Assembly (NCBI GenBank): GCA_022885665.1
Contig: JAGQDJ010000618.1
Location: 1-64,000 of the forward strand
DNA from: Triops longicaudatus
Lineage: Eukaryota; Arthropoda; Branchiopoda; Notostraca; Triopsidae
DNA: 64,000 nucleotides
Direction: 5' to 3'
Below the pieces are notes generated by a model. It ran no database searches. It saw only the letters and a program-made list of their open reading frames with translations, and was not told the origin of the DNA. Shown here piece by piece: positions 24,567 to 36,600 of this stretch (position 1 is the first letter of the stretch; the number at the start of each line of letters is the position of its first letter). Made by a program: the position numbers and the translations under genes.

Positions 24567-26117
24567 ATGGATGTTACAATGTTGAAACCATTTGCTGGAA
24601 GAATAGCCACGGGGCCACGGACGGAGGAAATCCAGAAATTCACCAGTAAATACCTGTTGTAACGTTTAATCCCCTAGGAAATTTTAACTCAGTAACAATC
24701 GCATTAAAGGTCAGTCTTCAACTTCTTCACAAGTTCGGGTAGGTGTACAGGAACCAAACATTTCTAGCTCGGTTCTTTCCGAATTGTCGCTTGCATTGAC
24801 AGGTAAGCTTCGAACTAGTTGAAGCACGAATTCAACAAGTTTCCTGATTCCGTATTCAAACAGAAACTTGGTTTCCTCGTCATATCAGCGACCTTGATTT
24901 ATGCCAACACCTCGTGACCAAATTTAACCCCGATTTGGACCAACATCACCCCGGGTTTACTGATCCAACCTACCGCGCTCGCCGCAAAGAAATAGCGGAC
25001 ATCGCTTTCGTTTATAATCAGTAGCACTTGAATCAAATTGCCTTAATTTTCTATAGTTTCTCTTAAAGATGATGAGAACTTGTTTAAATTCTTTGAAATT
25101 AGTGGCCAACCTATTCCGCGTATCCTATACACGTCTGATGAACTGAAAACTTGGAAAACTGTTTTCGAAACGATGGAGGCTTACATTCCATTGCATGCGT
25201 GCCGACAATACCGAGCAGTTTTCGCACTACTTCGTGAAGAATGCGGCTTCCGTGCAGATCATATTCCTCAACTTGAAGACGTGTCGAACTTCTTAAAAAG
25301 TAACTCATCTTACAATAAATTAAAATTCAATCCGAAAAATTGTTAATTTCAAAAAAGAAGTCGTTAAGTGGGAAAATGTTATTTTTTTTTTTAGAGAAAA
25401 CTGGGTTTTGCTTAAGACCAACGGCTGGCTTGTTACCTTCTCGAGACTTTTTAGCCAGTTTGGCCTTCAAAGTGTTTCAATGTACGCAATACGTTAGGCA
25501 CCCAACTTCACCTTATCATTCACCTGAACCGTAAGCTTTTTGCCGTTTTCGACCTTGTGCTAAATGTTGTAATTTTTTCCAGAGACTGTATTCACGAATT
25601 GCTGGGACATGTTCCTTTGTTAGCTGATCCTGATTTTGCGCAATTTTCGCAAGAACTTGGTTTAGCTTCCCTGGGTGCATCTGACGAGGACATCGAAAGG
25701 ATTTCGACAGTAATAAGACAGTAGATAATTTCCGATGGTGAACTTTTTGTGATGCAAAGTTTCTTATTTACCCTTTTATTAATTTTTTTCGCGAATAGTT
25801 GTACTGGTTCTCGGTAGAATTCGGTCTTTTAAAAGAAAACGGTGCTGTCAAAGCTTACGGAGCTGGATTACTTTCAAGCTACGGTGAATTGCTTCATGCT
25901 TTGTCGGATAAGCCTGAACTACGTCCGTTCGAACCGTCGGTGTGCGCGTATCAACCATACCAGGATCAAACGTACCAAGAAATTTATTTCGTTGCAGAAA
26001 GTCTGGGCGACGTTCTCTCCAAGTTCAGGTGAGCCAAACTGTTTTTTAAATGATGAATTACTGAAATTTATTATAATCAGGTGTTGGGTGAAACAGAGCA
26101 TCAAACCTTCATTCTAA
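24567..26117 (+). CDS. TH: Tyrosine 3-monooxygenase-like protein, truncated at both ends
   Basis: Tyrosine hydroxylase makes L-DOPA from tyrosine using tetrahydrobiopterin, O2 and iron, the first step to dopamine and cuticle catechols. Eight exons join in phase: 24567-24645, 24710-24802, 24864-25020, 25103-25299, 25395-25530, 25583-25709, 25799-26028 and 26081-26117, giving 351 residues. The core starts at TWFPRHISDLDLCQHLVTKF and includes YRARRKEIADIAF, RPTAGLLPSRDFLASLAF, CIHELLGHVPLLAD (both iron-binding histidines), TLYWFSVEFGL (the third iron ligand, E) and KAYGAGLLSSYGELLHAL. GASDEDIE and PYQDQTYQEIY favour TH over phenylalanine or tryptophan hydroxylase. Only about 57 residues precede the core, so no ACT-type regulatory domain fits. 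The frame ends at TAA 26115-26117 after IKPSF, where family homology (V-x-Y-x-P-x-TQ) continues in frame past the stop. The copy may be a decaying paralogue or a truncated enzyme lacking the tetramer helix. Confidence 0.85.
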
Positions 26118-27032
26118 GTGTGTTACGGACCAAGCACCCAAATTAGCGAAACAATACCTACAGCTCTCAATTGGGGAGGACGTAGCGTAAGGGACCTAAT
26201 TGACGCCTTTCCGTCTGATTTCCTGTCATATTTTGTGAAACTTTGTAGTTATACTTCGTATAGCCCGAAACTGTAAAGTTCGAAAAATCCTGCTCATTTT
26301 TTTTATATTTTAGAAGCTGCGAACAGTCAAATTTTTAAGATATGCGCCTTAGATCAAGAGGGTGAATTTCAATGGCTTCTTAACTACAAGTAGCTTTTCA
26401 GTTCACTTAGATCTTTAGCAATTTGATTCCTCGTTTTGTACCGAGTCGTTTGAACCCAAATAAACAACATTCGTTTTTCCAATTCCATTTACAAGTTTTT
26501 CCCTCCTTTAATAGATGTAATTTGCAGGGAGGGGTGCTTTTCGGCGCCAATTTCTTTAACCGGCGTTTATGACCCCTCCCCGAATAAATTCGAGCATAAC
26601 AAAATAAGTAAATATGTATGCAAGTAAGTTAATGATTGTGATAAATCGATGATTAGGCCAGATTTTTTCCGCCTTTTGGTGAAAAAATCTTGAACCGTGT
26701 TCTTGTGAAACGCAATAATCGCTTACAGGGCAACAATTGGGGATCTTGCTCTTACTCTTGCTATCATCGCATTTCTTTTGCAGTTCGCCGAACGATTCGC
26801 TATACAAGGTTCAGCATCTTGGCCTTCGCCGTTCGCAAAAATGTTCCCGATGTAAACAAAAATACCTTTTGTCGCGTTTTTCCGAAGCATTACTAACTCC
26901 AAGCTGTCTTTTGTACTACAAAACATCGTCTTCCTTGCGCTCTTGGATTTCTTTAGTTTAAGTTAGCGTAAAAGTAAGCTGTTTTCCAGAATGTGCGTAC
27001 TGTTCTAATGGTGTTGTTTTTAGGGAAAAGTA
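26118..27032. other. TH C-terminal remnant, then eIF2B gamma upstream region
   Basis: The first 40 or so bases after the TAA, read in the same frame, resemble the missing TH tail. The frame then stays open to about 26276 without further recognisable homology. The rest holds no gene I can support; the minus-strand open frames at 26556-26926 lack domains. Confidence 0.45.
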
Positions 27033-29278
27033 ATGGCTTTCCAAGCAGTAGTACTGGCAGGTGGACGAGGATCCCGGGTCACAGATTTAGTGGCTGTTCG
27101 GCCGAAATGTCTACTCCCTATAGCCAACAAACCCATGATCTGGTATTCCCTGAAAATGCTTGAAAAAGTTGGCTTCAGAGGTAAATTTCGCTGTCATGTC
27201 TTTTAACTAGCTAACCGACTAATTGTTCAACATTTAGAGGTGATTGTCATCGTGCAAGAAAATTTCAAGGAGGAAGTGGGCAGTATCCCAGAAAAGTTCA
27301 AACTAAATCTCAAATTAGACGTCGTAGCTTTACCCAAATCGGAAGATATAGGAACGGCTGATGCAATTCGACATATTCATGACAAAATCCATGTAAATAA
27401 TTATATATTATTTCTGTATTTAAAATATTGCGAAAAGTGCTGCGAATAAAAGCGTGTCCTGTTCTCTAGAGTGACTTACTCATTGTAAGCTCGGATCTGA
27501 TCACGGACGTCGCTTTGTATCGGTTAACAGACTTGCACATGAAGCACGGTGCAAGTGTCACTGCCTTATTTAGCCCGGTTGCCTCTGAATTGGGCCAAGC
27601 GCCTGTTCCAGGCCCGAAAACCAAAAACAGAACTGGTAAATTCGTCGTTTTTTATATATAAATAAAAAATAAATGTAGAATTTATTTTTTAATTAAATAT
27701 TTCCTTATTTTTCATCTTTTTATTGCTGTTTATTTAAATGTGTAATGTTAACTTTTATATTTTGATAGTCTTTAATTCTATTATTTATTTTTTATATTTT
27801 TTATTGTTTTTTAATTATTTGTTTAAATTTATTTATTTTTGTAAAAAAAATTTTTTTTTTTTGGCTTAGAGCGCGATTTGATCGGTATTGATGAAAAGAC
27901 ATCTCGGCTTGTGTTCATGGCATCGGAAGCCGATTTTGAAGAACAGCTTTCGGTTCGCAAATCCGTGCTAAAAATTTTCCCGAAGATTACCATGCACAGC
28001 CAGTTGCTGGACGCACATTTGTATATAGTTAAGAAATGGGTTTGTGATTTCCTTCGCGACAGCAAGTAAGATTATTTTGCCCATATTTTTCTTTCTGATC
28101 ATAAAAGTTGTTATAAATCTTTTCCACGAATTTTTAGGACCTTTTCCATGCTAAAAGGCGAATTGATTCCACATTTGGTGAGAAAGCAATTTGCCAAAGC
28201 TCCGGCAGCTAAGAACGAAACAGATGCGGGTTTTCAGCAATCAGTGGTGTCTGTTAAAACGCAAGAAGGTGAAGCTCCTCCTTTGACTTCGTTCTGAGTA
28301 GTTTCTTCGATTTTTACAATTTTTGATATTATTTTAACTCTTATGTGCGTGGATTATCGTTAATAGCATTTACATATATACTTTGTAAATGAAAATAATT
28401 ATGGAATGCACTCGCAGCCGATATATTGTCGTACGTTCCGAGAGACGCAATGGAGCAGCAACTATTGGACATGTCGTTTTGGAGCGATCAGGGTTTGTCG
28501 CCAGCGAAACCTTACTTGGATCAGCCCATTCGTTGCTATGCGTACGTTCATTCCGGTGGCTTGTGTTTGCGCACGAATACTTTAGCCTCGTACTGCGAGG
28601 CCAATCGCCAACTGTTGAAGCAATGGTCTACTTTGTACCCTGAAGAAACGTGCGTGAATGTACTGACCAAAGAACGCGAACGTTGCGTAGGAGCAGATTG
28701 TTTGGTCGGAGAAGAATCCCAGATTTCCGAACGGTGCTCCGTCAAGCATTCGGTCATTGGCAATTTTTGCAAGATCGAAGACAAGGCCAAGATTACCAAC
28801 TGCATCATCATGGATCACGTTACAATCAAAGAAGGGTAATTTACGATTATAACTATACAATTAAAAAAATGATGCAATTATTGGATATTGTTGCAGCTTT
28901 TAACTACAATGTGAAAAACAGTGAAAAAATATGGAATAATTAAAGAATACGAACAAACTAAATATGAAAAGATTGAAGAAAACACCCAGTTGTGTTAAAA
29001 AGTTTTTAAGGTGTTTGAAATTAATTTATTTTGTGTAGAACAAGTTTGCAAGGAAGCATCGTTCTGGATAACGCGACTGTGAACGAAAAATGTGATATTA
29101 AAGATTGTTTGGTTGGAAATGCGCAGAAAGTTGGACCTTCTCGTAAGTTTCAATGCGTTATTTTGTTTCCTCGAGTTTTAGAGAGACTATATGAATAATT
29201 GCCGTCCCTTTTTTACGTTTCTTAGTTAAAGTGGCTAACGAATTACTGGTGGACGCTGACCGAATGATGGAAGTGTAA
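27033..29278 (+). CDS. EIF2B3: Translation initiation factor eIF2B subunit gamma
   Basis: eIF2B gamma is part of the catalytic gamma-epsilon half of the decameric GDP-GTP exchange factor for eIF2 in the cytosol. Eight exons join in phase: 27033-27180, 27238-27392, 27470-27635, 27870-28065, 28138-28268, 28418-28835, 29039-29142 and 29226-29278, giving 456 residues, the usual size. The N-terminal nucleotidyltransferase-like domain opens with MAFQAVVLAGGRGSRVTDL and PKCLLPIANKPMIWYSL, and continues with SDLLIVSSDLITDVAL. The C-terminal left-handed beta-helix has hexapeptide-type repeats (GADCLVGEESQISERCSVKHSVIG, AKITNCIIMDHVTIKEG, GSIVLDNATVNEKCDIKDCLVG) and ends LLVDADRMMEV. Exon 28418 starts at CC-GAT, inside the DILSYV segment. 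An in-frame reading through 28269-28298 would stop early, so that intron must be spliced out. The intron at 27636-27869 is a T/A-rich low-complexity tract. Confidence 0.95.
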
Positions 29279-29442
29279 CAGAATTGTAACTGGGAGGCCA
29301 AATACATGTGTCCCAAAAAAGCTTTGTTTTTCCGAGTGTCTTTTTCCAGCGGCTCACTTTCCCAGCCAGCCTATACCAGCCTATACTTTTTCCAGCCTCA
29401 CTTTCCCAGTCTGCCATCGGTAGCACGGCGAGTTTAGAAACC

Positions 29443-30301
29443 ATGGACGTCAACAATTCTCCGTGGTTCTCACCAGACCCGTGAGTCACGGAAGAATCGG
29501 ACGACGAGATTAAAGCAGCTAAAGAGGTGGATTTGATGATGAAACCCAAAAAGAGGAAGCTGCGTCCAGTACAAGCCCTTACAGTGGACGATTTGCTGCT
29601 ACTCTGCAATTTGTTCTATTTGCCTTTTGAACGCGGACCACAAGGCTTGCAACTGTTGCACGAGTTGAACTGGCTCATACGGAATGTTCATTGTATAAGA
29701 AATCAGAGAAAAGAAACTGTCGTTGACTGCCCTGGTGTAATGCTTAGCTTTTCTGTTTTTGTTAATAGTTTTTTTCAGATTTTTTTATTTTATTTTTTGA
29801 ATTGATTTACAGGCATTTTTGTACGTTTTCTGTTTTTTAGGTCCGTGAATGGCGCGAACCGGGTAGAAAAATTCGGTGCCATGACTAGAGCTTTGAATCA
29901 ATTGTTTACGCGTTTAACGTATATCAGCAATCGTGAACGGCTGTATGATTTGTACCCATACGTATGGGACATGTGAGGTGTCGTATCCATGCTCAATTCG
30001 TATATCAAGTGGCGGGCGTTCAACCCGAATTGTAAAGAAGAAGCATTCCTCAGCGGTGAACAAGAACCCTGGGTGTTCCGAGGGGTTTGGCGGCAGATCT
30101 GCAGTGGTTACTGCCTTTACAGTCGGCCAGCGATCTGTTCCTGTACAAAAGCCGAGACATTCCATCCCGACAAGTGTATACCATCCGTCCGTACCTCGAC
30201 ACTGACGAAAGTCAGGTTTATCGCATTTGTGAACAGCTTTTCAGCAGCAGAATAGCAACGAGTTTGTTGGAGAGACATCCCCAACTCTTAGGAGACAAGT
30301 A
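29443..30301 (+). pseudogene. OGA: Broken fragment of protein O-GlcNAcase (OGA)
   Basis: OGA removes O-GlcNAc from nuclear and cytosolic proteins. Here only the stalk region and the start of the C-terminal segment are recognisable. Homology runs: ALTVDDLLLLCNLFYLPFE, GPQGLQLLHELNWLIRN, EWRE, then LNQLFTRLTYISNRERLYDL, YPYVWDM, GEQEPWVFRG, WLLPLQSASDLFLYKS, VYTIRPYLDTDESQVYRIC and HPQLLGDK. The frame is broken by TGA at 29482-29484, a shift near 29865, TGA at 29974-29976, and a shift near 30080. A normal-looking intron (about 29735-29840) and a donor after 30301 remain, so this came from a genomic duplicate, not a processed copy. The N-terminal GH84 hydrolase domain and the acetyltransferase-like domain are absent. 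It begins 165 bp after the eIF2B gamma stop. Confidence 0.8.
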
Positions 30302-30674
30302 AGCTTTCTACTTCTCGAATTTTAACTTGAATATTATATGTAATTACCTCTTAACATGGGTAGGTTTCATTATCTTCGACTATAAATATTGACAAGTAAA
30401 TGTATTTGATTAATTTACTAAATATTAGAGTAGATTAATAAATGAAGTAGTTAATGAAACGGACTGTGTTGCTTAGCCACCTAGCGGTCAGATGGCTAAA
30501 TTGGCGCGACGCTCAAATCTGTTGTCAAGCTAATGCCTGTTCAACTAAGGTAGGCTTCTGTTGACAAAACACCCAAAACAATTAAAAACTTTAAAAAAAT
30601 GGCAGTGATAATTGGTTCATTCTGTATTTCAACTATCGCGGTTCCACCAACAGCTAGTGATTCACAATTCGCTG
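30302..30674. other. Spacer between OGA remnant and HEATR1 3' end
   Basis: No coding exon is seen; in particular, the OGA exons that should follow HPQLLGDK are missing. The part next to 30674 is expected to hold the HEATR1 3'UTR. Confidence 0.5.
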
Positions 30675-33600
30675 TTAAAAGTACTTTTGCAACGGTTCAC
30701 CCAAAACTCCTTCCATTTCTTGGATGGTCGACTGGGCTACAAGTTCCACCTCGTTCTCGTCATCCTCGAGCAGTTCCGCCAAGAACGGAATAGCTTCAGG
30801 AAGGAGAGGCAAGTAATCTTCGCCCAATTTGGCTACCAATTTACCCAACGCTGCCAGCGCCGCCAAGCGAACCTATGCAGAATATTTTTTTAAAGATATG
30901 TACACTGAACCCGTCATTAAATGATAGTGGCACTTGGCGTTACCTGCGGAACAGTGTGACGCGCTTTCAGCAAAATCTGATAATGCAAAGCTTTCCATAA
31001 CGTATCGTCACTCGCTGCTACGGCCATCTGTGCCACTACCGGTACTACCAACTCTTCCAGGCGCTTCTTTGCCTTTTCTTCGCCCCCCAGTGCATTCTCC
31101 AACTGAAAAAAAATCACAGTAATATCTTTAATTAAGTTTGTCCTACTATGCTATAACACATAATAAAATCATACAAACACTTATTTTGCAAATTCTTTAA
31201 AAAAAAACAGCTATTCCAAAAAGTCACTAGATATATGTTACAACAATTGGAAAACAAGTCCGGTCTTCAATATGGGCAGTTCTGTTTTTTAAAAATAAAA
31301 ATTACCTGGTTGACCAAAGGTTCCATAAGAGCTTCAAATCTTTCCTTGTTAATAAAATTCTCATTATCATACAAGCAAACGCGATAAAGACACGCGAGGA
31401 CGTAATCCAGCAGCAGCGAGGACGACTCCTCGTCAGGGAACACCAGTTCCACGCTACGGTCCTCTTCGTCTTCATCTTCTTGCGTTAAAGGCCGGTTCAA
31501 CTTCGCCACCAATTCCGCAGCATTTTTGATAAAATGGCCAGCGAAAAGCACAAACAAGCCCTTCAATTTATCCGCAATTTCGCTGGTCAAACTAAAAAAC
31601 GGAAAAACGAAATTAGAATTTATATAAGTTTAGTTTCAATAAGATTAGCTTCAATTTGAAAAAAATCATGAAATAGCAAAATATAAATCAATGAAAAAAT
31701 CTTTTTTAATTAAAAAAAAATCATCTAATTTCGTCTCCTTACTGGTAAAACGTAATCAACCGCTGTTTATGTTCAGATAAGTGCGTGGCCCAGTCGTACA
31801 AGCGGAAAAACAACGGACGGAAGGAGGCTTCCGATAGTTTGAGCACCATCGTCACCAACGCGTTCACCACTGGCGTTTCGAGAAGCTCTGCCTCCTCCAA
31901 CGGCAAATCCTCCCCATCTACTTCAATCGACGTGTCTTTGCTCTTCTTCTTGGCAACGGGACCGTTTGTCTCCTCGTCCTCGTCTTCCGATTGTTGAAGA
32001 ACTAAACGACGGGCATCCAATGCTTTAAGGAAGAAATTCAACAAGCTGGGCTGCTGCGCTGCTAGATCATCATGCGACATAGTCGTCAACGCGTCCGACA
32101 GTACTTTCATAAGAGCGTTTAATGCAGGAGTGGATTGCGGCACTGTGTCGTCGTTAGGGTAAACCAGTATATCATAGACTTGCGCTATGGCCGGTACTAG
32201 CACTCGGGCAGCGATGGATTCCGCCATTGTATGCCGTACGGCTTGCAATCTTTGCTGCAGCAGCGATTGTTTCTCGTCTGCTGTGGAACTCGCACTTAAC
32301 CGACACGTGTGCTGCAGAATACGCGTCAGGTATGGAGACAAGAAATGCGGGATTGTGTCCATCGTGCGCTGCAAAGCCGTCACGGCACTTAACAATACCA
32401 ATTCTTGCCTAAAAAGAAAATTAAAAAAAATATAAATAAAGGGCTCAAAATAAATAAATAAAAGGTACGTAAATAAATGAAACACAATCAATACATAAAA
32501 ACGGTAAATAAAAAGAACGGGAGTACTAAAACTACTAATACAAAATAAATTAAATAAATAAAAAGAAAATAAATGAATAAAAATCAATAAATAAATAAAC
32601 CGAAATGGTAAAATTCATTCTCGTACGTGTCGGCAACGATGGGTTGGGCTAAAGCAGTGAGTAAAGGCTCCATCCATTGGTGTAATGTCGGAATGGACCG
32701 TGGACCCACCCCATCTATTAACTCAGCTAATGCCAATAGGGCAGACGCCAGCAAAGGCGGGGCTAATTTGGTCTTCAGCAGGCTCGTAACTGCCTCCAGT
32801 ACCTGCAAACAGAAATAACGCATTCGCACATTATACATCAGTCACTAAACGATTTATCTTCTCAAATCTAATAGCAACGCAATTTTCTAAAAAAAAAAAA
32901 AAAAAATTAAACGATCTAAAAATAGAAAACAATTAAATGCTCACCAAAAGTGAGAAATTCAGTGAATTAGCTCAACAATAACAAGTTTCTAAAAATAATT
33001 AATTATTTAATAAAATTCTATAAAATGAATCAAATTAGCTATAGAAATGAATAGTGTTATTAAAGTCTGAAAATACCGAAAAATTTGGCAATTTAATTTA
33101 TCACAAAACGAAAACTTAGCCAAAAAAGCTTAAAATAGGTCGTTCCAGGTAAAGAGCGATACTTACTGGGACAAAAGCGACTGGATGAGCTTTGCCGATG
33201 AGCCGACAGATCAGTTTCAAGGCGTATAACGCCGCTTGCTGGTACACCGTAGCCTCGGTCGCATCTGTGGGCTGCGTTTGGACGTCTTGCAGCTGTGAGG
33301 CGCGTACCAGTGTCGGCACTATGGCCAATAAGGCGTCGGCTGCCTCGGGTTTGCGTTCCACCTCGAAAAACTCGGGCTGGTGGTGAAGTTTCGTGCTGAG
33401 CAATTCCATGGCTCTGCGACGGATCGACAAACTGGGTTGCGTCATCAACCGCTGCATGACAGTTAAGAACAAAGTGCTGGGTAATAAACTGTTGATGCGG
33501 TCCACGATGTCATAACACTTCTGCAGCAACGTTTTCCAAAACCGGGCTGCCGCTGCAGGAGTGAGTACAGCGCTCCCGGTGGCCGCTGTTGGCGGCTGGG

Positions 33601-36600
33601 CTGTCCGCAGCAGCAGAGAAGACGATCTTTCCCCGCCCCTGGCCACGGTTTGGGCCAAACGGAGCGATTCTTCCACTAACTGCGTGTACGAAACTTCCAA
33701 GGCGGGTTTTTCACCGTCACCTAGGTCCACCACCTAAATTTTATTTTTAAAAAAATCATAGCAAATAAATACATAAAATAAATAAGATAGATAAAATAAA
33801 TAAACCAAATAAAATAAAAAAAAACTTTTCTCCACGAAAAAGAATGAACTGAGACATTACTTGGCCAACAAGTTTCTCAGCAGACAGCAAATTCACCAAG
33901 TACGTCACCACCAGGAACTTGAAATGGCACAATTGCCTCGATGTGTGGATTTCTACGTGGAAAGGTACCGCCTCCAAGGATTGTTGCGACTTTAAGCCAG
34001 TGATTTTCTTAGCATCATCTGAGCAGAATTGAAGAAATCGAAAAGTAATACAAAAAATTACGACTAATAACAAAAGGGTCAGAAACGCGAAAAAAAAATA
34101 AAATAAAATAAATATTTGAAAATACCGAAACAAAAAATATACTGAAGAAAGCTGGTACTGTCACGTAGTAAAAGAACGTCAAGTACTATACCTTTATCGT
34201 GTGGTAAGGTCTGCAAGTACTGCAGGATTCGGACGCAAGCTTGGAGTTGGAGCAACGGCGAATACTCGTGCGACAGACTGAGCGCGAATTCCATTTCGGG
34301 ACTTTGCTTTGCACTGGTTTCGTCTGCATTGTTGGTACTGGTACTCGTTCCTCGAATAACTTTGTTTTTCTCCCAACGCGAGCCGCGTGTCGCTACAGAG
34401 GCGCACAAAAGTACCGGCACTAGCCATAAACTGCGTTCGGGGCTCAAAGTCTCTAGCAGCTTCTTAATAACTGGCAAACGTCTATGTTCGGGTACGTCCG
34501 GTAGAGCGTCAACAAATACTTGCGTAACGGCCGTCGCCACACTTTCGGCTTTCTGTGGCTGCGCATTGTTCGCCTGAAACATAGTTTGAAAAACAAATGT
34601 TCCTTTTTTAATCTATATTTTCTTTTCATTCTTACAAATATTTGATTTAAATTTTTTAAATATTTGATTTAAGTTTTTCATTAATTATTTTAGAAGTTTA
34701 TATTTAAGTTTATATAACTAAACAATTAGTTTCCTTTTTAAGTTTATAAGAGTTCTTTTCAAAGAAAAGCTTTAATTTGGCAGAAATAAAGCGTTTTTAC
34801 CGTCAACAAAGCGGGTACAATGGTTTCCAACGTTTTGGCCAGTACTTGGAAACTGTAGGCGTCGTCTAAACGCAAAATGGAAGTGCCCATAAAGGTGAAA
34901 ATGGTCATCATGTTGTGCAAGACGAAATCGGGGAAAAGTTTCGCTGCCAGTGACAAAAGTAACAAGGCATGGTGGTGAGTTTGGGGATTGTTGGACACCC
35001 GAACGCACTGGACCAGTGATCCCACGTTAAACTGCAACGCTTTAAGCGGATTAGCGTTGCTAGGAGCAATGGGCGGCCCTTCGGACACCTTTTCGCACAC
35101 GCTGAGCAGTACTGACAAGATTACTTGCTTCGAGTACTCAACACCTGCTTGCTCCTCCACTTCCAAGCACCTATTAACAGAAAATTTTAGTCCCAAACAT
35201 TTTCACAGGATTTAAACTTAGGATTGTTCATTCAGTGAAAAATTTGCATGAATCCGAAATTAAAGAGGTAAAACAAAAATTAATAAAACTAAAATAAAAT
35301 ACAGAATGTTTAAACATGTAATACACAATATATAAAACATATTATAGAATGAAAAAAATACTTCTAATAAAAAAATACCGAATAGAATACAAAATGTAAC
35401 TCTGACAAGAGTTTTAATTTACGATGATATAAGAAGCAAATTTTTTCAAAATTAAAATTTACTTTTTCAAGAGATCAAAGAGCGTTGGTACGAGGAGATG
35501 AATATTCTTGACTTTTTTCTTGTTTTGCAACAACTCCAAGAGTAGTAAGGTACGTTTCCAGGCCGTACTCTCGCCTGGTACGACTTCCTTGGCCGCCTGA
35601 GCTTTCTGAACGCGACGACCGCGAATAACCGAACCAGAAACGGTCGCTGGGGCAGTTAGACCACTGGGTTGGCCGGATAACTCAGGAATCAGCAACTGCG
35701 TGTCCATGGAGATGCGTTTCAAAGCTTTACGCATGCGTTGCGCAACAGGTGTCACGCCTGCTTCCACCAAAATGTCCAACAAACATCTTAAAACCTTCTT
35801 CTGCGATTCGGTCGGTAACGCTGCGAAGAATTCTTTCGTAATCTAAAAACAGAAACAACATTTATTACAAACAGAAATTCAATAACAAAATGGAAAAAAA
35901 TAGCTAAAAAAATATATTAATTGCTAAAAATCATTATATAAAATATATTTAAGTTAGAAATACTAACATATTTTCAAATAGTATTTTTACCAGTTCGACC
36001 ATAACACCCTGGGGGCAAATTAACGTTCCATCGACGGAAAGGAACATGGTAATGCAGCGTAAAGCGCTCTCGAAGACGGACCAACCGGTGGGCGTGGCCA
36101 AGAGCGGTGCTGTCGTGGGTGTAAACCGTTCTAGCAGGGCGCACAACACTGCTGATTTAGTTGCTGATAACGGTGAACTAGTTTCGCCCTCGCTTAACAA
36201 GGCGCTGATGGCAGGCAAGATATTCTTCAAAATTTCCTGCAATAAACGAAAACCAAACGTATTACAATTTCTTGTACGTTACATCGCTTTTATTGCCTCA
36301 GGAAATAATTTACTAGTTTTAAAAATGGGTTAAAAAATCGACAAAAATTACTTGAGAATTGACTCCAGTCAAAGCTTGAGCCAGTCCTCGTCGGACGTAT
36401 GGAGGCACAGCCGGATCCGCTAGATGGCCAAACAGACGCTGCTCTATTTCAGGGAATTCGGGCATTACTGCTGCCATCGCGATGGGTACTTGTCTGGAAA
36501 ATAATGACGATTAGTAAAATGGCTAAAACATTAACTACCACGATAATTAAAATGACAGTAAATTTTAAAAAATAAAATGCTAATTACAGTGATAATTCAA

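Noticed and set aside
24864..26028. Phenylalanine or tryptophan hydroxylase as the identity of the aromatic hydroxylase
   Set aside because: GASDEDIERISTLYWFSVEF and the KPELRPFEP...PYQDQTYQ block agree with tyrosine hydroxylase; alternatives fit less well.
26556..26926. Minus-strand open frames upstream of eIF2B gamma
   Set aside because: No domains; the region is better explained as the promoter side of eIF2B gamma.
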